This document shows, piece after piece, positions 45,308 to 54,005 of a stretch of DNA of 64,000 nt. This DNA comes from Paenibacillus endoradicis (GTDB lineage: Bacteria; Bacillota; Bacilli; Paenibacillales; Paenibacillaceae), in assembly GCF_024721975.1 (NCBI RefSeq), contig NZ_JANQBB010000001.1, positions 1,054,001 to 1,118,000 on the forward strand. Reading direction: 5' to 3'. How positions within the stretch are numbered: the stretch's first letter is position 1; each line of letters begins with the position of its first letter. Position numbers and translations under genes: made by a program. The notes beneath the pieces are model-generated. The model had not been told where the DNA came from. It was given only the letters and a program-made list of their open reading frames with translations, and made no database searches.

Positions 45308-45721
45308 AAAGTTCACCCCTACTTCCTCGAATAAAGACAGGACGTCGACCTTCAAGTAATCGGTTTATTGATTTTAAAATCTGTATTCAAATGTTCTTAT
45401 ACTTATTTTTCTTAAGTATTTAAGTGTTGTATGTGTTTCAAGCGTTTAAATTTTCAAGCGTTTCAAGCGTTTCAAGCGTTTCAAGCGTTTCAAGCGTTTC
45501 AAGCGTTTCAAGAATGATTTTCTTTATTCTGGTTGCTGTTGTAAAGTTTTTTCAATAGGTTTTGATTATTTGCGAGGTTACAAAGTGACCCTTTGTATTC
45601 AGAGTCTAACTAAGGTGAGGAACGTTAGTGAAGTAATTATTAATATTGTAATTGTGATTTCTCCAAACAACAAGGACGTTGTGGACGTACTGGCTATCAA
45701 TACAATTAGGATTACAATGGC
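45308..45721. other. Long cassette leader without a gene
   Basis: The 414 bp between the P-loop gene start and the short repeat at 45722 hold the 9-bp tandem array (45452-45510) and AT-rich sequence. No minus-strand gene. A plus-strand frame at 45570-45797 runs across the repeat and is not credible. Confidence 0.6.
45452..45513. repeat. 9-bp minisatellite (TTTCAAGCG), six perfect units plus a partial
   Basis: Units at 45452, 45461, 45470, 45479, 45488 and 45497 are identical; a seventh at 45506 ends in GAA. A single unit lies upstream at 45436, 16 bp before. It sits 150 bp upstream of the P-loop gene start. No ORF spans it on either strand, so it is not coding. Confidence 0.95.
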
Positions 45722-45776
45722 GTATAACGTTCAGGTATTCACGACGGACACCCCCAGAGTGAATATGGTGTTAGGT
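45722..45776 (-). repeat. Minimal attC-like site (55 bp)
   Basis: GTATAACGTTCAGGTATTCA then CGACGGACACCCCCAGAGTG then AATATGGTGTTAGGT. Only the outer stem remains, with no inner hairpins. Both ends match the other sites and GTTAGGT fits GTTRRRY. It follows the stop at 45810 by 33 bp. Confidence 0.85.
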
Positions 45777-45809
45777 GATGCCCTGTCTTCATTGTGACAC
45801 TAAATATTT

Positions 45810-46253
45810 CTATTCCAATTTACTTTTTAAACTTTCATCAGATAGAATAAATAGTATAGACAAGTCATTTATGGATTTAATCTCTAATATTTTTTCATTT
45901 ATTGGATTTTTTTCTGTTCCAGTTACATGGATTTTACCTTTATTACTTTTATCAGTTGGTTCGTAAATAAATGAAACCTCAAAATCAGAATAACCCTTTC
46001 GATATACATAAGAATACATATAGTCTTTACCTTCACTACCATTTTGAAAAATAAAATATTGTCCTTCTTCTCCTGTCAAAATAGCATTAACTAACCATTT
46101 TTTTACCTTATCAGATTGTTCTGACCCTACTTCGTACAACTTATAATCGATTATTGCATTCATACTGTCTTCTAAATTTACTTTTTCCTCTGTTGAGCAT
46201 CCCGAAAATATTAAGACAAATAACATAATAAAAATTAAAATATTAGTTCTCAT
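45810..46253 (-). CDS. Lipoprotein (cassette gene)
   Basis: 147 residues with the signal ending LIFSGC. A beta-rich mature domain (QYFIFQNGSEGKDYMYSYVY, HVTGTEKNPI) with no recognised motif. GGAGG is upstream. Flanked by sites at 45722 and 46303. Confidence 0.65.
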   Translation of the reverse strand: MRTNILIFIMLFVLIFSGCSTEEKVNLEDSMNAIIDYKLYEVGSEQSDKVKKWLVNAILTGEEGQYFIFQNGSEGKDYMYSYVYRKGYSDFEVSFIYEPTDKSNKGKIHVTGTEKNPINEKILEIKSINDLSILFILSDESLKSKLE

Positions 46254-46302
46254 GCAACCTCCATTTAAGTTTTTAGGTTTATATATGTCTTTACAGAGTT
46301 TC

Positions 46303-46419
46303 GCATAACGTTCAAGTATTCACGAAATTGCGAATGCAAGTTGTCACTTGAAACTACTACTCTGCCAAAAGCACCACCAGTGACCAAGGCGAAGTCGCCA
46401 CGTGAATACTGTGTTAGGC
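46303..46419 (-). repeat. attC-like site
   Basis: GCATAACGTTCAAGTATTCA to CGTGAATACTGTGTTAGGC. The right end GTTAGGC fits GTTRRRY exactly. Inner hairpin TTGCGAATGCAA. It ends 11 bp before the stop at 46431. Confidence 0.92.
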
Positions 46420-46430
46420 GATGCTCCTCC

Positions 46431-46808
46431 TCATTGAGAAAACTTCACTTCTATTATCTGTCTAGTCCGTTTCGTTAAAATTAATTCAAGTTCTTGATCA
46501 ATTTTAAATAGACCGATTTCACTCTTAATAATTCGTATTTTCTGTTTCTTTCCATTAGGTTTTAGTACACTTATGATTTCATTATCTGTTTGTATCACTC
46601 GAACTTTCATAGTTCTTTTGTCCCTTATTAATAAATCCAACGTTAATAATGCAGTAATAATAATATAAAAAATAAAAATGATGCAAAAAAATACAATTAG
46701 CATTTTTCGTTCATAATAGAAGTTTAGTAATATTTGTGTTCCTGCTAGAAAAGTAAAGCAGATGTCAGAAATCAGAATATATCGAATTGAACATAAATAG
46801 GTTTTCAC
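46431..46808 (-). CDS. Membrane protein with small C-terminal beta domain (cassette gene)
   Basis: 125 residues, two helices (about 12-32 and 35-58), then KVRVIQTDNEIISVLKPNGK and KIRIIKSEIGLFKIDQELEL. The same plan as 3891-4277 and 51636-52055, so it belongs to a repeated cassette family. AGGAGG upstream. Confidence 0.7.
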   Translation of the reverse strand: MKTYLCSIRYILISDICFTFLAGTQILLNFYYERKMLIVFFCIIFIFYIIITALLTLDLLIRDKRTMKVRVIQTDNEIISVLKPNGKKQKIRIIKSEIGLFKIDQELELILTKRTRQIIEVKFSQ

Positions 46809-46842
46809 TATTTCCTCCTACTAAATCTGATTGGGTAGTTTC

Positions 46843-46954
46843 GCCTAACGTTCAGGTATTCACAAACTTGCGTAACAAGTTGTCAGTCAGAGTACTCTTT
46901 CTGAATTTCCTCTGCTGACAAAGGCGTAGCCGCCGCATTAATACTGTGTTATGC
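46843..46954 (-). repeat. attC-like site
   Basis: GCCTAACGTTCAGGTATTCA to GCATTAATACTGTGTTATGC. The left end is the perfect GCCTAAC. Inner hairpin ACTTGCGTAACAAGT and a GTCAGTCAGAG/CTCTGCTGAC stem variant. Confidence 0.92.
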
Positions 46955-46990
46955 GATTTACTCGAATTACTATTAACTTACTTTCACATA

Positions 46991-47371
46991 TCACTTTTTA
47001 TAATAGTGTATTTCAATATCTTTGTTCTTTAATACCATTTCATCTTTATTTAATTCAATTGCGAACAATGAATCTTCCACTAAGATTTCTTTCTCGGCTT
47101 TCCATTGATAATTCATATTCTTTTCTTCCTCATTATATTTCTTTTGTATACTCCCACCTTCTATTGATACCAAATTAAAAGATTTAGCATTAATATTGGT
47201 CTCCGTTACTTCTAAATAATTATAATGTCCTAGCTCTTCGTCACTTCCAACTGTTTCGCTTACTTGATCTGATTCCCAAACACCGAGTAACATAGCTTTA
47301 TTATCTTGTTCACAACTTGATAAGAAAACTGAAACAATCAGTAATAACATCAATGTCATTAATTTAGGCAT
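46991..47371 (-). CDS. Lipoprotein (cassette gene)
   Basis: 126 residues with signal ending FLSSC. The mature part has GVWESDQ and YLEVTETN followed by strands, like small lipocalin-type lipoproteins. Function unknown. Complete cassette between sites at 46843 and 47413. Confidence 0.65.
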   Translation of the reverse strand: MPKLMTLMLLLIVSVFLSSCEQDNKAMLLGVWESDQVSETVGSDEELGHYNYLEVTETNINAKSFNLVSIEGGSIQKKYNEEEKNMNYQWKAEKEILVEDSLFAIELNKDEMVLKNKDIEIHYYKK

Positions 47372-47412
47372 TTAAGTTTCCTTTCTTTATCGGTTTTGTT
47401 TTCGAGTATTTC

Positions 47413-47526
47413 GCCTAACGTTCAGGTATTCACGAACTTGCGTAGCAAGTTGTCACTGAATCTGCTACTTCTGACAAAAGCATCATATTGACCAAGGCGT
47501 AGCCGCCCGTGAATACTGTGTCATAT
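47413..47526 (-). repeat. attC-like site
   Basis: GCCTAACGTTCAGGTATTCA to CCCGTGAATACTGTGTCATAT. Inner hairpin AACTTGCGTAGCAAGTT perfect. Right core has GTC for GTT. Confidence 0.92.
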
Positions 47527-47552
47527 GATGCGGGGGACTACCTGACATACGA

Positions 47553-48041
47553 TCAAAAAACCTTTATATTGTCTTCACCAAAATAAAATCCCTTAAGCTT
47601 TTCATTAAAAAAACTCTTTAATTCTTTTTTATCAATTGTATAAAGGATTCCCTTACCTTTTATATCTGTTCTTGTTATATAAATCTTTTCAAGATCATAT
47701 TGAATTCGGATTTCTTTATTGGCCTCTAATCCAATAATAATGCCTGCACTGATACTCGTATTATTCGGTATCTGTTTCAATTCCGTTACTTCTGATTCCG
47801 ACACAGGATTAATCCAATATATAATATTTTTAATTTCTTCTTCATTCAATATAATCTCTTCCGTTGAGACATATCCGATTCCACCTGTTTTTGAATAGAC
47901 TCTTTTTGACATCTCTGTTTTTGAAATTTGTTTGAGTTGAATCTCCTTGTCTAAAATATGTTTAACGGTATATTCATTATTTAAATCAAACATAAAATAT
48001 ACAGTTATAATTAAAAGAATAGGTAAAAAAAATCGCCTCAA
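47553..48041 (-). CDS. Membrane-anchored or secreted protein (cassette gene)
   Basis: 162 residues. An N-terminal signal/anchor (MRRFFLPILLIITVYFMF) precedes a soluble mixed domain with no motif recognised (IIYWINPVSESEVTEL). Function unknown. Confidence 0.6.
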   Translation of the reverse strand: MRRFFLPILLIITVYFMFDLNNEYTVKHILDKEIQLKQISKTEMSKRVYSKTGGIGYVSTEEIILNEEEIKNIIYWINPVSESEVTELKQIPNNTSISAGIIIGLEANKEIRIQYDLEKIYITRTDIKGKGILYTIDKKELKSFFNEKLKGFYFGEDNIKVF

Positions 48042-48073
48042 TTTGATTGATTGAATTTCAATTCCTCCATTTC

Positions 48074-48188
48074 ATATAACGTTCAGATATTCACGAACTT
48101 CCGCAGGAAGTTGTCACATGTATATACTACTCTGCCAATAGCATCAGAGTGACCAAGGTGTAGCCGATGCGTGAAAACTGTGTTATGC
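48074..48188 (-). repeat. attC-like site
   Basis: ATATAACGTTCAGATATTCA to GCGTGAAAACTGTGTTATGC. Inner hairpin AACTTCCGCAGGAAGTT, a compensated variant of AACTTGCGCAGCAAGTT. Confidence 0.92.
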
Positions 48189-48310
48189 GATGGGATTGAC
48201 TACTTTAAATATTCTAAGCAATCAATGCAAATACTTTTCTGTTCTTAAATGACTATATAATTTTAACTATTACTTTCCTTATTGTTGACACTAGCTTTCC
48301 TAGCAATTTT

Positions 48311-48541
48311 CTATTCGCGTTTTTTCTTATAGTGTTCCCAATAAGAATAGCTTACTAAAAAAGCTCCTGGACCAAATAAAGTGATAAAATTTGCTGATAT
48401 TCCATAAATAACAAAATACATTAAACAACCAAAACTAATGATAATGATTCTATTTAGTTTCAGTTCTTTATACTTGTCTTTTTTACTGAGTATATTATAG
48501 ATAATCATTCCTACTATTATTGTATTAATTATTTGTATCAT
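48311..48541 (-). CDS. Small membrane protein (cassette gene)
   Basis: 76 residues, three hydrophobic segments in succession (about 1-18, 29-45 and 50-66). GGAGG is upstream. The gene lies 123 bp from the repeat on its 3' side, longer than usual. Confidence 0.55.
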   Translation of the reverse strand: MIQIINTIIVGMIIYNILSKKDKYKELKLNRIIIISFGCLMYFVIYGISANFITLFGPGAFLVSYSYWEHYKKKRE

Positions 48542-48630
48542 TTTTCCTCCTAATAGGACATTAATGTAAATATTTTCAATTATTTCATTGCATTTCTTAG
48601 CAATTCTGTTTGATACATTCTAATCCTTTC

Positions 48631-48745
48631 GTATAACGTTCAGGTATTTTCCAACTTCCGCAGGAAGTTGTCAGACAGAATCCTCTTCCTGGATTCCCTC
48701 TGCTGACCAAGGGCGTAAGCCCGCAGAGTGTATACTGTGTTAGAC
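48631..48745 (-). repeat. attC-like site
   Basis: GTATAACGTTCAGGTATTTT to GAGTGTATACTGTGTTAGAC. Inner stem is the GTCAGACAG/CTGCTGAC variant with AACTTCCGCAGGAAGTT. Confidence 0.9.
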
Positions 48746-48804
48746 GAAGCCTGTGGCTTCTTTGATTTAATCAAGCTATTATTATATTTTTAATGAATTA
48801 AAAT

Positions 48805-49113
48805 TTATTTATCAATAACCATCCATAAATTCAAAAATAGAATACCTAAGATTAAATGAACTAATGGTACAAGAGCCTTCCATATTTTATTTTCACTTTT
48901 ATAAAAAATTAAGCATACGATATAGGTGACTGGATATGTAGTAGATACAAACATAAATGTTTTCACAACAAATTCTAGTAACAAATTCCCATCCCATGAT
49001 CCTTCCGCAGCCAAACTCATCAAGTTAGCTAATAATATAAATGGATAGATTACTAGTGGGATTCCTTCAAATATAAATAATATATATCCAATATTTATTT
49101 TCCTGTTTTTCAT
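48805..49113 (-). CDS. Small three-helix membrane protein (cassette gene)
   Basis: 102 residues with three hydrophobic helices (about 8-32, 48-70 and 78-98). No family recognised. Complete cassette. Confidence 0.6.
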   Translation of the reverse strand: MKNRKINIGYILFIFEGIPLVIYPFILLANLMSLAAEGSWDGNLLLEFVVKTFMFVSTTYPVTYIVCLIFYKSENKIWKALVPLVHLILGILFLNLWMVIDK

Positions 49114-49158
49114 TATTCACCTTCAAATCACATGTTTTTTGCTTTTTCCGCAGGTTTC

Positions 49159-49272
49159 GTTTAACGTTCAGGTATTCACGAGCTTCCTTAGGAAATTGTC
49201 ACTGAATATGCTACTTCATCAAATAGAATCAAGTGACCAAGGCGTAGCCGACGCGTGAATAGTGTGTTGTAA
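49159..49272 (-). repeat. attC-like site
   Basis: GTTTAACGTTCAGGTATTCA to CGCGTGAATAGTGTGTTGTAA. Left end fits RYYYAAC exactly. Inner hairpin GCTTCCTTAGGAAATTG is weakened. Confidence 0.88.
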
Positions 49273-49289
49273 GATGTCAGCGACTTCTT

Positions 49290-49930
49290 CGAATTAATTA
49301 CAGTAGTTCTTTATCAATAGTTTTCCGTTACTTAAAAGAAAGCCAACGTTTAAAACCGCAGCAGTCTTTTGTGTACAAACCACCATTGGATTGATAATTA
49401 CTTCTCAAAAAATTTCATATATACTCAGATATTTATCCGCTCTTATAAAAGTAAATCCAGTTTTTCAAGCACATTGCGTGATTGCCAATTCTCATGTTCT
49501 ACATTTCCTTCAATTTTGGGTTCAGAACAAAGCTCGCGTAATCTTTTCAATCCCCCAGGTTACCACAGTCTTTGCGGCTTCGGTTGCATACCCATTCCCC
49601 TGGTAAGCTTCACCAATTCCAAAACCTATCTCTACATAATCAAGCTCCTTTTCTGATCCATGGAATTTATTTAAAGAGATTGTACCTACCAGCTCTCCGG
49701 TTTCTTTTAAATATAAACCTGAGTCAAAAGATTCTTTAAGTAGATTCACCAGGTGATTGCTCGTTTCAATCATTTTTTCGATTTTTTTAGCAGGCGTCAA
49801 AAGAGTTGGGGATCTTGAAAGTAAAACCATTTTCAATATGATTTCTCGTTTTGAAATCCAACACAGGTCTTTAAATCTTCCATTCTCAAGGGACTATAAT
49901 CCAAACGTTCACTACAAAGAAAATCAAAAA
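49290..49930 (-). pseudogene. GNAT cassette with frameshifts
   Basis: The central open part reads GELVGTISLNKFHGSEKELD, then GIGEAYQGNGYATEAAKTVV. The C-terminus is shifted: NVEHENWQSRNVLEKL is in another frame. The N-terminal LDYSPLRMEDLKTCVGFQNE is also interrupted. Flanked by sites, so a decayed cassette gene. Confidence 0.8.
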
Positions 49931-50105
49931 TTCCTCAATTGTACCGCTCCTCTAAGTAAATTATTCGTGCTACAACCGATTTTATTACAAAAAGTAACCA
50001 ATGCTTTTTACTATATATTTTCCTGACCTTCAAATTTTCAATTCCGTTAATAACAATTTTCAACTCACTTGATTTAATTATCCTTTTAATTTTTTCTCTG
50101 ACTTC

Positions 50106-50216
50106 CGATAACTTTCAGGTATTCATGAACTCCCACAGGAAGTTGTCAGACAGCATTTACTTCCTTAATTCCCTCTGCTGACCAAGCCGCAGCCACTGCG
50201 TAATACTGTGTTATAC
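50106..50216 (-). repeat. attC-like site
   Basis: CGATAACTTTCAGGTATTCA to GCGTAATACTGTGTTATAC. GTCAGACAG/CTGCTGAC stem variant. It precedes the stop at 50237 by 20 bp. Confidence 0.88.
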
Positions 50217-50236
50217 GTAGTTGCTTCATCTACAAA

Positions 50237-50758
50237 TTATTTAATTGTTCTAATTGCATTATCAAATTTATGTATACCAAAGTCGTTTATTGAAGATTCC
50301 AACAATTCATTTCGGATCGTATTTAAATCTGGTGTAAATCTTACTTCAATATTCATATTCATTAGTCTTTCTAATCCATTATTAATTATAGTTGTACCAA
50401 TTGGTTTTACTTCCTCATATGAAATGTGGTAGCCTGCTGTTTCATCGAACAGTGAAAATGTGTCAGTTGGCATCTCATATCTAATTAAAGGTGTATTCAT
50501 TATTTTCATATACCAGCTTGTTTCCACTGTTACAACCACATCAGCATTCGTCGTTCCAAAGAATCTCATTTGATCTTGTTCCGTTATCCTATCACTCTTG
50601 GTATATACAATTCGTGGGCAGCTTCGAGGGAAGAAAAAAGTGAATTGATGTTCACCATCAATAGCCCAAACAACTGGCGCCATATCTTTTCTATTTTCTT
50701 TAACTCTTGGCTTGAAGAGGGATATTTGCTCTTCTTCGCTAAAATGATATAACTTCAT
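50237..50758 (-). CDS. DUF6886-like protein (cassette gene)
   Basis: 173 residues from ATG 50758, with GGGGGGAA upstream. MKLYHFSEEEQISLFKPR and VVWAIDGEHQFTFFFPR are the signature of a widespread uncharacterised family. No catalytic motif is known. Cytosolic. Confidence 0.75.
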   Translation of the reverse strand: MKLYHFSEEEQISLFKPRVKENRKDMAPVVWAIDGEHQFTFFFPRSCPRIVYTKSDRITEQDQMRFFGTTNADVVVTVETSWYMKIMNTPLIRYEMPTDTFSLFDETAGYHISYEEVKPIGTTIINNGLERLMNMNIEVRFTPDLNTIRNELLESSINDFGIHKFDNAIRTIK

Positions 50759-50793
50759 TGATTTCCCCCCATTCATCCTAACTAAGCAATGGC

Positions 50794-50905
50794 ACATAAC
50801 GTTCAGGTATTCACGAACTAGCGCAGCAAGTTGTCACTGAATCTGCTACTCTATCATAAGCATCAAATGACCAAGGCGAAGCCGACGCTGAATACTGTGT
50901 TAGGC
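50794..50905 (-). repeat. attC-like site
   Basis: ACATAACGTTCAGGTATTCA to GACGCTGAATACTGTGTTAGGC. Right core GTTAGGC fits GTTRRRY. Inner hairpin near perfect. Confidence 0.92.
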
Positions 50906-50935
50906 GATGCCACTTTGACTTACTTTCTAAGAGCC

Positions 50936-51427
50936 TTATAGGTCAGCAACCATGGTGATTGATGTATCCACCATTCCAACTTCTTTAAAACCAAATCGTT
51001 TATACAATTTCACTGCTACTATATTATCAGAATCTACACTTAATGATACTCTCTTTATCTCCTTCTCTTTCATCCTATTAATAAGCATATTTAATAGTGC
51101 TGTTCCAATTCCAATTCCTCTATATTCCGCTTTTAGTGCCATTCCTAGTTCTGCTATATCATTACTTACAAACCCAAATCCTTTATTACTTTCATTAAAA
51201 TATCGAATGGTTATGGACCCTAACAACTGCCCTTCTTCATCTACGGCAATATAACCTAAATCTCCTTCTCGCCCCCACTCTTCAACATACTTAGATAGAG
51301 AAGGTTCTTTTATCACATCTCTATTAAAGGGATCTTTTCCTTTAGGTACATATAAAGATTCATATAACATATCCCACAAAAAGGGTATATCTCTCTCTGT
51401 TATAGGTCTGATCGTATATTTATTCAT
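50936..51427 (-). CDS. GNAT acetyltransferase (cassette gene)
   Basis: 163 residues. ALKAEYRGIGIGTALLNMLI is the CoA loop and SDNIVAVKLYKRFGFKEVG the C-terminal motif. Full-length and intact. It resembles RimI/YhbS-type stand-alone GNATs. Confidence 0.88.
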   Translation of the reverse strand: MNKYTIRPITERDIPFLWDMLYESLYVPKGKDPFNRDVIKEPSLSKYVEEWGREGDLGYIAVDEEGQLLGSITIRYFNESNKGFGFVSNDIAELGMALKAEYRGIGIGTALLNMLINRMKEKEIKRVSLSVDSDNIVAVKLYKRFGFKEVGMVDTSITMVADL

Positions 51428-51473
51428 TGATAACTCCTTCTGTTTATAATTTTTATTCTTCGGGTCGTTTCGC

Positions 51474-51614
51474 CTAACGTTCAGATATTCACGAATCCCA
51501 TCACTTAGATAACTCCTATCTTAGTCGAAGTGGATTGGGGTCTGAATCCACTTCATTACAATCCACTTCTTGCGACCGAGGGTGTAAACCCGATGAGTGA
51601 ATACGGTGTTAGAT
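51474..51614 (-). repeat. attC-like site, long variant with TTAGATA arm
   Basis: GCCTAACGTTCAGATATTCA to GAGTGAATACGGTGTTAGAT, 141 bp. Inner part contains CACTTAGATAACTCCTATCT and repeated ATCCACTTC blocks. This TTAGATA core is the same as in the type B hairpins, linking both classes. Confidence 0.88.
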
Positions 51615-51635
51615 GAAGTATCACGCATCATTGAA

Positions 51636-52055
51636 TTAGCTTTCAAAGTTCTTTAACTGTGGTTCAATTAATTTCTTAATTTGTATCACTGCTTTAGTTC
51701 GTCTATAATACTGAATTTCAATTTCTTGATGTAATTTCAGTTCATTAATTTCTTTAGCAAATTCTTTATTCGCCCTAAACTTCTTTACATTACCATTTTC
51801 TATTAAAATTCCAACGGTATATACTTTCTTTTCAACTAATTCTCCCTTTATAGTCACATAATCCTTTTTGACTAAATCAAGATTAACCATTGTTAGAATA
51901 ATCAAAAAAATTGGTAGTGGAATAACTTGTATTAAAATTATCCAGATAGGTGGTTGCACAAGAACATTTGAAAACAATCCAATTAATGCAATAAAAGTGA
52001 ATAATACCGAAAGAAGTCTTAATGACTTAAGTCTTTTTGGAGTCTCTAATTTCAT
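51636..52055 (-). CDS. Membrane protein with small C-terminal beta domain (cassette gene)
   Basis: 139 residues, two helices (about 13-30 and 35-58), then KKDYVTIKGELVEKKVYTVG and IEIQYYRRTKAVIQIKKLI. Third member of the family at 3891-4277 and 46431-46808. Function unknown. Confidence 0.7.
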   Translation of the reverse strand: MKLETPKRLKSLRLLSVLFTFIALIGLFSNVLVQPPIWIILIQVIPLPIFLIILTMVNLDLVKKDYVTIKGELVEKKVYTVGILIENGNVKKFRANKEFAKEINELKLHQEIEIQYYRRTKAVIQIKKLIEPQLKNFES

Positions 52056-52090
52056 TGTTGTTTTTGTCCTTTCATTATTTGTGGTATTTC

Positions 52091-52204
52091 ATCTAACGTT
52101 CAGGTATTCACGAACTTCCGAAGAAAGTTGTCACTGAATCTGCTACTTCTGCCAAAGCATCACAGTGACAAAGGCGAATCCGACGTGTGAATACTATGTT
52201 ATAA
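52091..52204 (-). repeat. attC-like site
   Basis: ATCTAACGTTCAGGTATTCA to GTGTGAATACTATGTTATAA. Left end fits RYYYAAC. Inner hairpin AACTTCCGAAGAAAGTT. Confidence 0.9.
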
Positions 52205-52230
52205 GATGTCTGCCTCACCTTCGAATAGTC

Positions 52231-52755
52231 CTACAATTTATCTACATTCTTCATTTGAACAATTAACTCTTTAACTATCTTTTCTTGTCTATACCTTACT
52301 GTTATTTCTTTATTGTTGAAATAGTCTTTTGGTAAATGAATTGTTCGACTTTCTTTAATGCTTTTTTTCAAAAGCATTGAGTCAACTGCTAAACATGAGT
52401 CTTCACTGTTTGCAAAATTATCATTTGAAATAAAAGATCCACAATCAGCAATTAAATCGATTGATTGTTTAATCTTATTAATGAATATTATCTCTGTCTT
52501 ATAGTTAAGTAGATCTGCCTCAATCTCTGCATGAATACTGACTTTCAGGATTTCGTCTTCTATCGAACCCTCAAGTAGACTTGTACTTTCAGGAGCCTGT
52601 TCGTCAACGACTTTAATTGGGTGATCTTCCTCAAGCATAACTTCTTCACTTAAACTAGTACTAAGAGCAATTTCGTCTATTTCAGTTTGACGACTACATC
52701 CAACAATGATTAAAATATGAGATAAAATGATAGCTAGAGAGTATTGTTTCTTCAT
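52231..52755 (-). CDS. Lipoprotein (cassette gene)
   Basis: 174 residues, signal ending LIIVGC. Two-part mature protein: an acidic linker (to about 60), then a beta-rich domain with C-pair (ADCGSFISND, EDSCLAVDS). Surface-anchored, unknown role. GGAGG is upstream. Confidence 0.65.
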   Translation of the reverse strand: MKKQYSLAIILSHILIIVGCSRQTEIDEIALSTSLSEEVMLEEDHPIKVVDEQAPESTSLLEGSIEDEILKVSIHAEIEADLLNYKTEIIFINKIKQSIDLIADCGSFISNDNFANSEDSCLAVDSMLLKKSIKESRTIHLPKDYFNNKEITVRYRQEKIVKELIVQMKNVDKL

Positions 52756-52789
52756 TGATATTCCTCCATACGTGCCTTGCGCTGATTTC

Positions 52790-52904
52790 TTATAACGTTG
52801 CTTGATTCACGAACTTGCACAGCAAGTTGTCACTGAATCTGATACTTCTGCCAATAGCATCAAAGTGACCAAGTCGGAGCCGCTGCGTGAATAATATGTT
52901 ATGT
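52790..52904 (-). repeat. attC-like site
   Basis: TTATAACGTTGCTTGATTCA to GCGTGAATAATATGTTATGT. Inner hairpin AACTTGCACAGCAAGTT. The stop of the NUDIX gene lies in the right core. Confidence 0.88.
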
Positions 52905-53411
52905 GATGCTACTACCTACTTCGAATTGCTTTCCAAACTTGTGTTTTAAATAGTACTTTAACCCAGCTCGATCAACATCTGAAAACTGTCTTGGATCTTC
53001 TATCATTAAGCTATAGACTTCATCAACAGTTTCCCATCTAATATTTGTCGTTTCATCCCCTACTTCAAAGTGATTACCTTCAACTTTACATATAAAATAC
53101 ATACCTATAGAATCAACTGGACCCTTTATGGTTTGGTATACACAATAAGGTTCTAAACACTCGACTTCAAAATTCGGGTTAATTCCGCATGTATCTATAC
53201 GCTTTTGACTACCTTCTACCTCTATAACAGTTAAACCGGTTTCTTCGTATACTTCTCGTCTCAGTCCATCTAATATTGATTCATATAGTTCTAATCTCCC
53301 ACCTGGTAATTCAAGTGATTCCTCATTCTTTTTATTTCGGGTCTGAATGATTATTTCTGTAATATCGTTTCCTTCACGTTCAACAATTGCTCTTGCATTA
53401 ACATAAAACAT
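52899..53411 (-). CDS. NUDIX hydrolase (cassette gene)
   Basis: 170 residues from ATG 53411, with AGGTGAT upstream. Nudix box begins LPGGRLELYESILDGLRREV, then YEETGL. The stop codon TAA is formed by the GTTATGT core of the repeat at 52790-52904, so the cassette boundary and gene end coincide. Confidence 0.88.
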   Translation of the reverse strand: MFYVNARAIVEREGNDITEIIIQTRNKKNEESLELPGGRLELYESILDGLRREVYEETGLTVIEVEGSQKRIDTCGINPNFEVECLEPYCVYQTIKGPVDSIGMYFICKVEGNHFEVGDETTNIRWETVDEVYSLMIEDPRQFSDVDRAGLKYYLKHKFGKQFEVGSSIT

Positions 53412-53467
53412 CAACAAATCACCTTCTTTTTATGTATTTGGATCTTTAATAGTATTGCAGCAGTTTC

Positions 53468-53659
53468 ACATAACGTTCTTGTATCTACGAACCCTCACTG
53501 CCTTAAGGGACATAGTCCCAGCCGCGATGCGGTTAGGCAGTGCAGGGTTGTCCGCTGGTTGGACTTCCTGCAACTGAATATTCTTCTTTATGTATACGCT
53601 TCTTATGCTTCGTTCGGAACAAGGGGTGTAAGCCTCGCAGCGTAGATACGGTGTTATAA
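53468..53659 (-). repeat. attC-like site, longest (192 bp)
   Basis: ACATAACGTTCTTGTATCTA to GCGTAGATACGGTGTTATAA. Outer stem is TATCTACG/CGTAGATA, compensated relative to TATTCACG/CGTGAATA. Inner arm AACCCTCACTGCC/GGCAGTGCAGGGTT, subfamily with 43764. Confidence 0.9.
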
Positions 53660-54005
53660 GATTGAGCCGTCTTCTTCGAATTTGCTACTAAAATGCTCTA
53701 ACGTTCTTCGATTATCGCGCCCGTTTACGGAATATTTTTTTTATACAACTATGCTATATGGATAAGCAAATATAAAAGGTATAATTCCGATGAAGGTTAC
53801 GATTTCCCCCTAAAATTAGTAATAGAACTGAAAGCTTTCTCATAAATATATCTCCTGTATTTTACCTACCAAAAATATCCAATTTTCTTAAATTAGTGGT
53901 CGATAATCCGGCTTAGAGTCAAAGGGTTGCACACTCATGCAATTACTGCGCCCGATTACAGAAAGTTGAATTATTAAGAAACTAGCCCTCATTAATAAAT
54001 TTAGT
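53660..54005. other. Gene-free cassette tail with GTAATCGGGCGC-type repeats
   Basis: 346 bp between the repeat and the stop at 54006. Two related elements (53708-53732 and 53942-53964) share the minus-strand core AATCGGGCGC or AAACGGGCGC. A third, degenerate one lies at 54329-54350. No gene seen. Confidence 0.55.

Noticed and set aside
45436..45513. Repeat protein encoded by the 9-bp array (RLK or TLE repeats)
   Set aside because: Stops follow directly on the minus strand, and no start or ribosome site exists.
45570..45797. Plus-strand 75-residue ORF
   Set aside because: It reads through the short attC-like site and has no ribosome site; opposite to all cassette genes.
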